Origin: Pseudofabraea citricarpa
Taxonomy: Eukaryota; Ascomycota; Leotiomycetes; Helotiales; Dermateaceae
DNA length: 64,000 bases
Reading direction: 5' to 3'
Assembly: GCA_029641185.1 (NCBI GenBank)
Contig: JAPWGK010000006.1
Coordinates: forward strand, 434,001-498,000
Positions 62,764 to 64,000 of the stretch are shown here, in pieces; within the stretch, counting starts at the first letter, position 1, and every line of letters starts with the position of its first letter. Both the position numbers and the translations under genes were made by a program. The notes beneath the pieces were generated by a model. It was not told where the DNA came from and searched no databases. It worked only from the letters and a program-made list of their open reading frames with translations.

Positions 62764-63780
62764 GTGGACTGGGGACTACTGGGCAATGAAGATGGTATTT
62801 GGATGTGCCAATTCACTGGAAGGAGTTGTTGTGATGGGGGATGCCGATCTACAACTCTCTTCTTGTGGCCAATGCGGCTATGATGCTATGCAAAAATGGA
62901 CTGGAACTTGGCAGACTTAATAAGCTTACTGTGCTCGCACAATAGAAGCTAATTGTAGCATTATTCTCAAGCATCAGAGGGGAGGGCTTGTCTCTGTTTG
63001 CTAGTTCGAGAACATGATAATTAAAGAGAAGAGGATTAATTCTAAAGTCTTTGTTATTGGTGAACTGTATGCATAAAGATGTCGTGAAATTAGCTGACAT
63101 GCTTATTAGAACAAGCAAACTTGTTTGTGTAATGCAACCCGGCCAGGTACTTCCGCTTTCGGGACTCAAAAGTAAACAGATTAAACTTTTGTTTAATATA
63201 AAATATCAAAATATCAAAATCGTAATCATAATCAAAAATATATAAACCACCAAGTTATTGCGAAGAGCGGCCAACTTTTGTTTTCCCACTGTGCATGCGC
63301 TTCGATCATGGCAAACCAATCAAGCGCCCTCTACTGATTCACATCTGACAGTCATTCTCGACTCATGCATTGACTCACTGTACCGAGTCAACAAGACTCC
63401 TTGGCGGTGTGCATGGCATGAAGAGGCAACTTCCACGTCGACCGATGTGAAGAGCAAAGAACAGAGAGCAGACAACGACAGAAAGCAAGATCATTACCGG
63501 TCACGTTGAAGTGCAGCTGCCATCTGCATGTCATTGAGGCAGTGCAAAATCCCCTCCACGTGATTTTAACCCTGAGAACCGAGATTTTCTCGAGGTGGCA
63601 GCCCGCACTTTTGCAACGTCACTTCTCGGGTCCCACCAAGTTGCTGCTGTGAAAACAAACTTGACAGCCGTTTCGACCTTTGACACTGTCATTTGCAGTC
63701 CGTTTACAACGCTGCTTCCTTTCACACCAGCAGCCCCTACACTGCACAGTACCCTCGCGGAAAGCAAGTAACTCGCAATC
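62764..63780. other. Intergenic region upstream of eRF1
   Basis: No gene is recognised. The left two-thirds is AT-rich (notably about 63,180-63,250). From about 63,260 composition returns to that of the backbone, and the stretch before 63781 is a plausible eRF1 promoter and leader. Confidence 0.5.
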
Positions 63781-64000
63781 ATGTCGGACGCACAGGCGAA
63801 CGAGGCGGAGAAGAACATCGAGATCTGGAAGGTCAAGAAGTTGATCAAGCGCCTCGAAGCTGCGCGCGGAAATGGAACCTCTATGATTTCCCTCATCATT
63901 CGTACGTTTTTTACAGGCGCATCTGCAGAGCAGAAGCTAACAAGAGCCTGCAGCTCCCAAGGACCAAGTTTCCAGGGCCGCAAAGATGTTGGCAGAAGAA
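63781..64000 (+). CDS. SUP45: Eukaryotic translation release factor eRF1 (5' end, runs off the right edge)
   Basis: Exon 1 is 63781-63901 ([20 protein letters not shown]...). A 52-bp intron (63902-63953, GTACGT...CTGCAG) splits a proline codon, and exon 2 from 63954 continues [16 protein letters not shown] to the window end. The segment [25 protein letters not shown] is diagnostic of the eRF1 N-terminal domain, which later carries the NIKS stop-codon recognition motif (outside the window). eRF1 recognises all three stop codons in the ribosomal A site and, with eRF3, triggers peptide release. About 56 of the expected ~435 residues are present. Confidence 0.96.
   Translation, partial: MSDAQANEAEKNIEIWKVKKLIKRLEAARGNGTSMISLIIRTFFTGASAEQKLTRACSSQGPSFQGRKDVGRR

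Noticed and set aside
63531..63983. 150-codon minus-strand frame over the eRF1 start
   Set aside because: Antisense shadow of eRF1 exons, its intron and upstream DNA.

Overview
The window is nuclear DNA of a filamentous ascomycete (Pezizomycotina). The evidence is many short introns (about 50-100 bp, GT-AG, often GTAAGT donors), genes that translate cleanly as fungal housekeeping proteins, and long gene-free spacers rich in microsatellites. A 2EXR-type protein and small cysteine-containing orphan proteins suggest Leotiomycetes/Helotiales; that placement is inference. No bacterial, organellar, viral or CRISPR features were seen.

Left part (1-36.5 kb) is a conserved gene backbone. On the minus strand lies the N-terminal 2,166 codons of a TOM1/HUWE1-type HECT ubiquitin ligase running off the left edge. 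A GYP5-like TBC Rab-GAP (+) diverges from it. Next come a seven-exon epoxide hydrolase (-), a Puf3-type Pumilio protein (-), a 185-aa single-pass membrane protein with an overlapping upstream ORF (+), the DEAD-box helicase DBP2 (-) with a 417-bp intron inside motif V, and a divergent pair of THI20 (HMP-P kinase/TenA fusion, -, 12 exons) and SNF8/VPS22 (ESCRT-II, +) sharing a 195-bp promoter. A possible 51-aa membrane microprotein (-) lies downstream of SNF8.

Middle part (36.5-55 kb) holds one gene, a C2H2 zinc-finger protein (-, 41.5-43.4 kb), inside two large spacers (5.0 and about 12.4 kb). These contain many simple repeats and a dispersed palindromic 7-mer, TACNGTA.

Right part (55.1-63.7 kb) is accessory-like. 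The most unusual locus is a gene at 55,821-57,232 built from near-identical tandem intron+exon modules: phase-0 introns, exons of 60/60/57 bp, each exon encoding a VPWGT-type motif. The gene is bracketed by two unrelated tandem-repeat arrays. It is followed by an AT-rich stretch, a 2EXR protein with an out-of-frame duplication of its 3' end, a small secreted protein, a 405-bp MITE with about 45-bp terminal inverted repeats, and an 8-cysteine small protein. The window ends in the first exons of eRF1 (SUP45), which returns to the conserved backbone.

All exon coordinates were worked out by hand from splice sites, frame continuity and recognised protein families. No alignment or database search was run.
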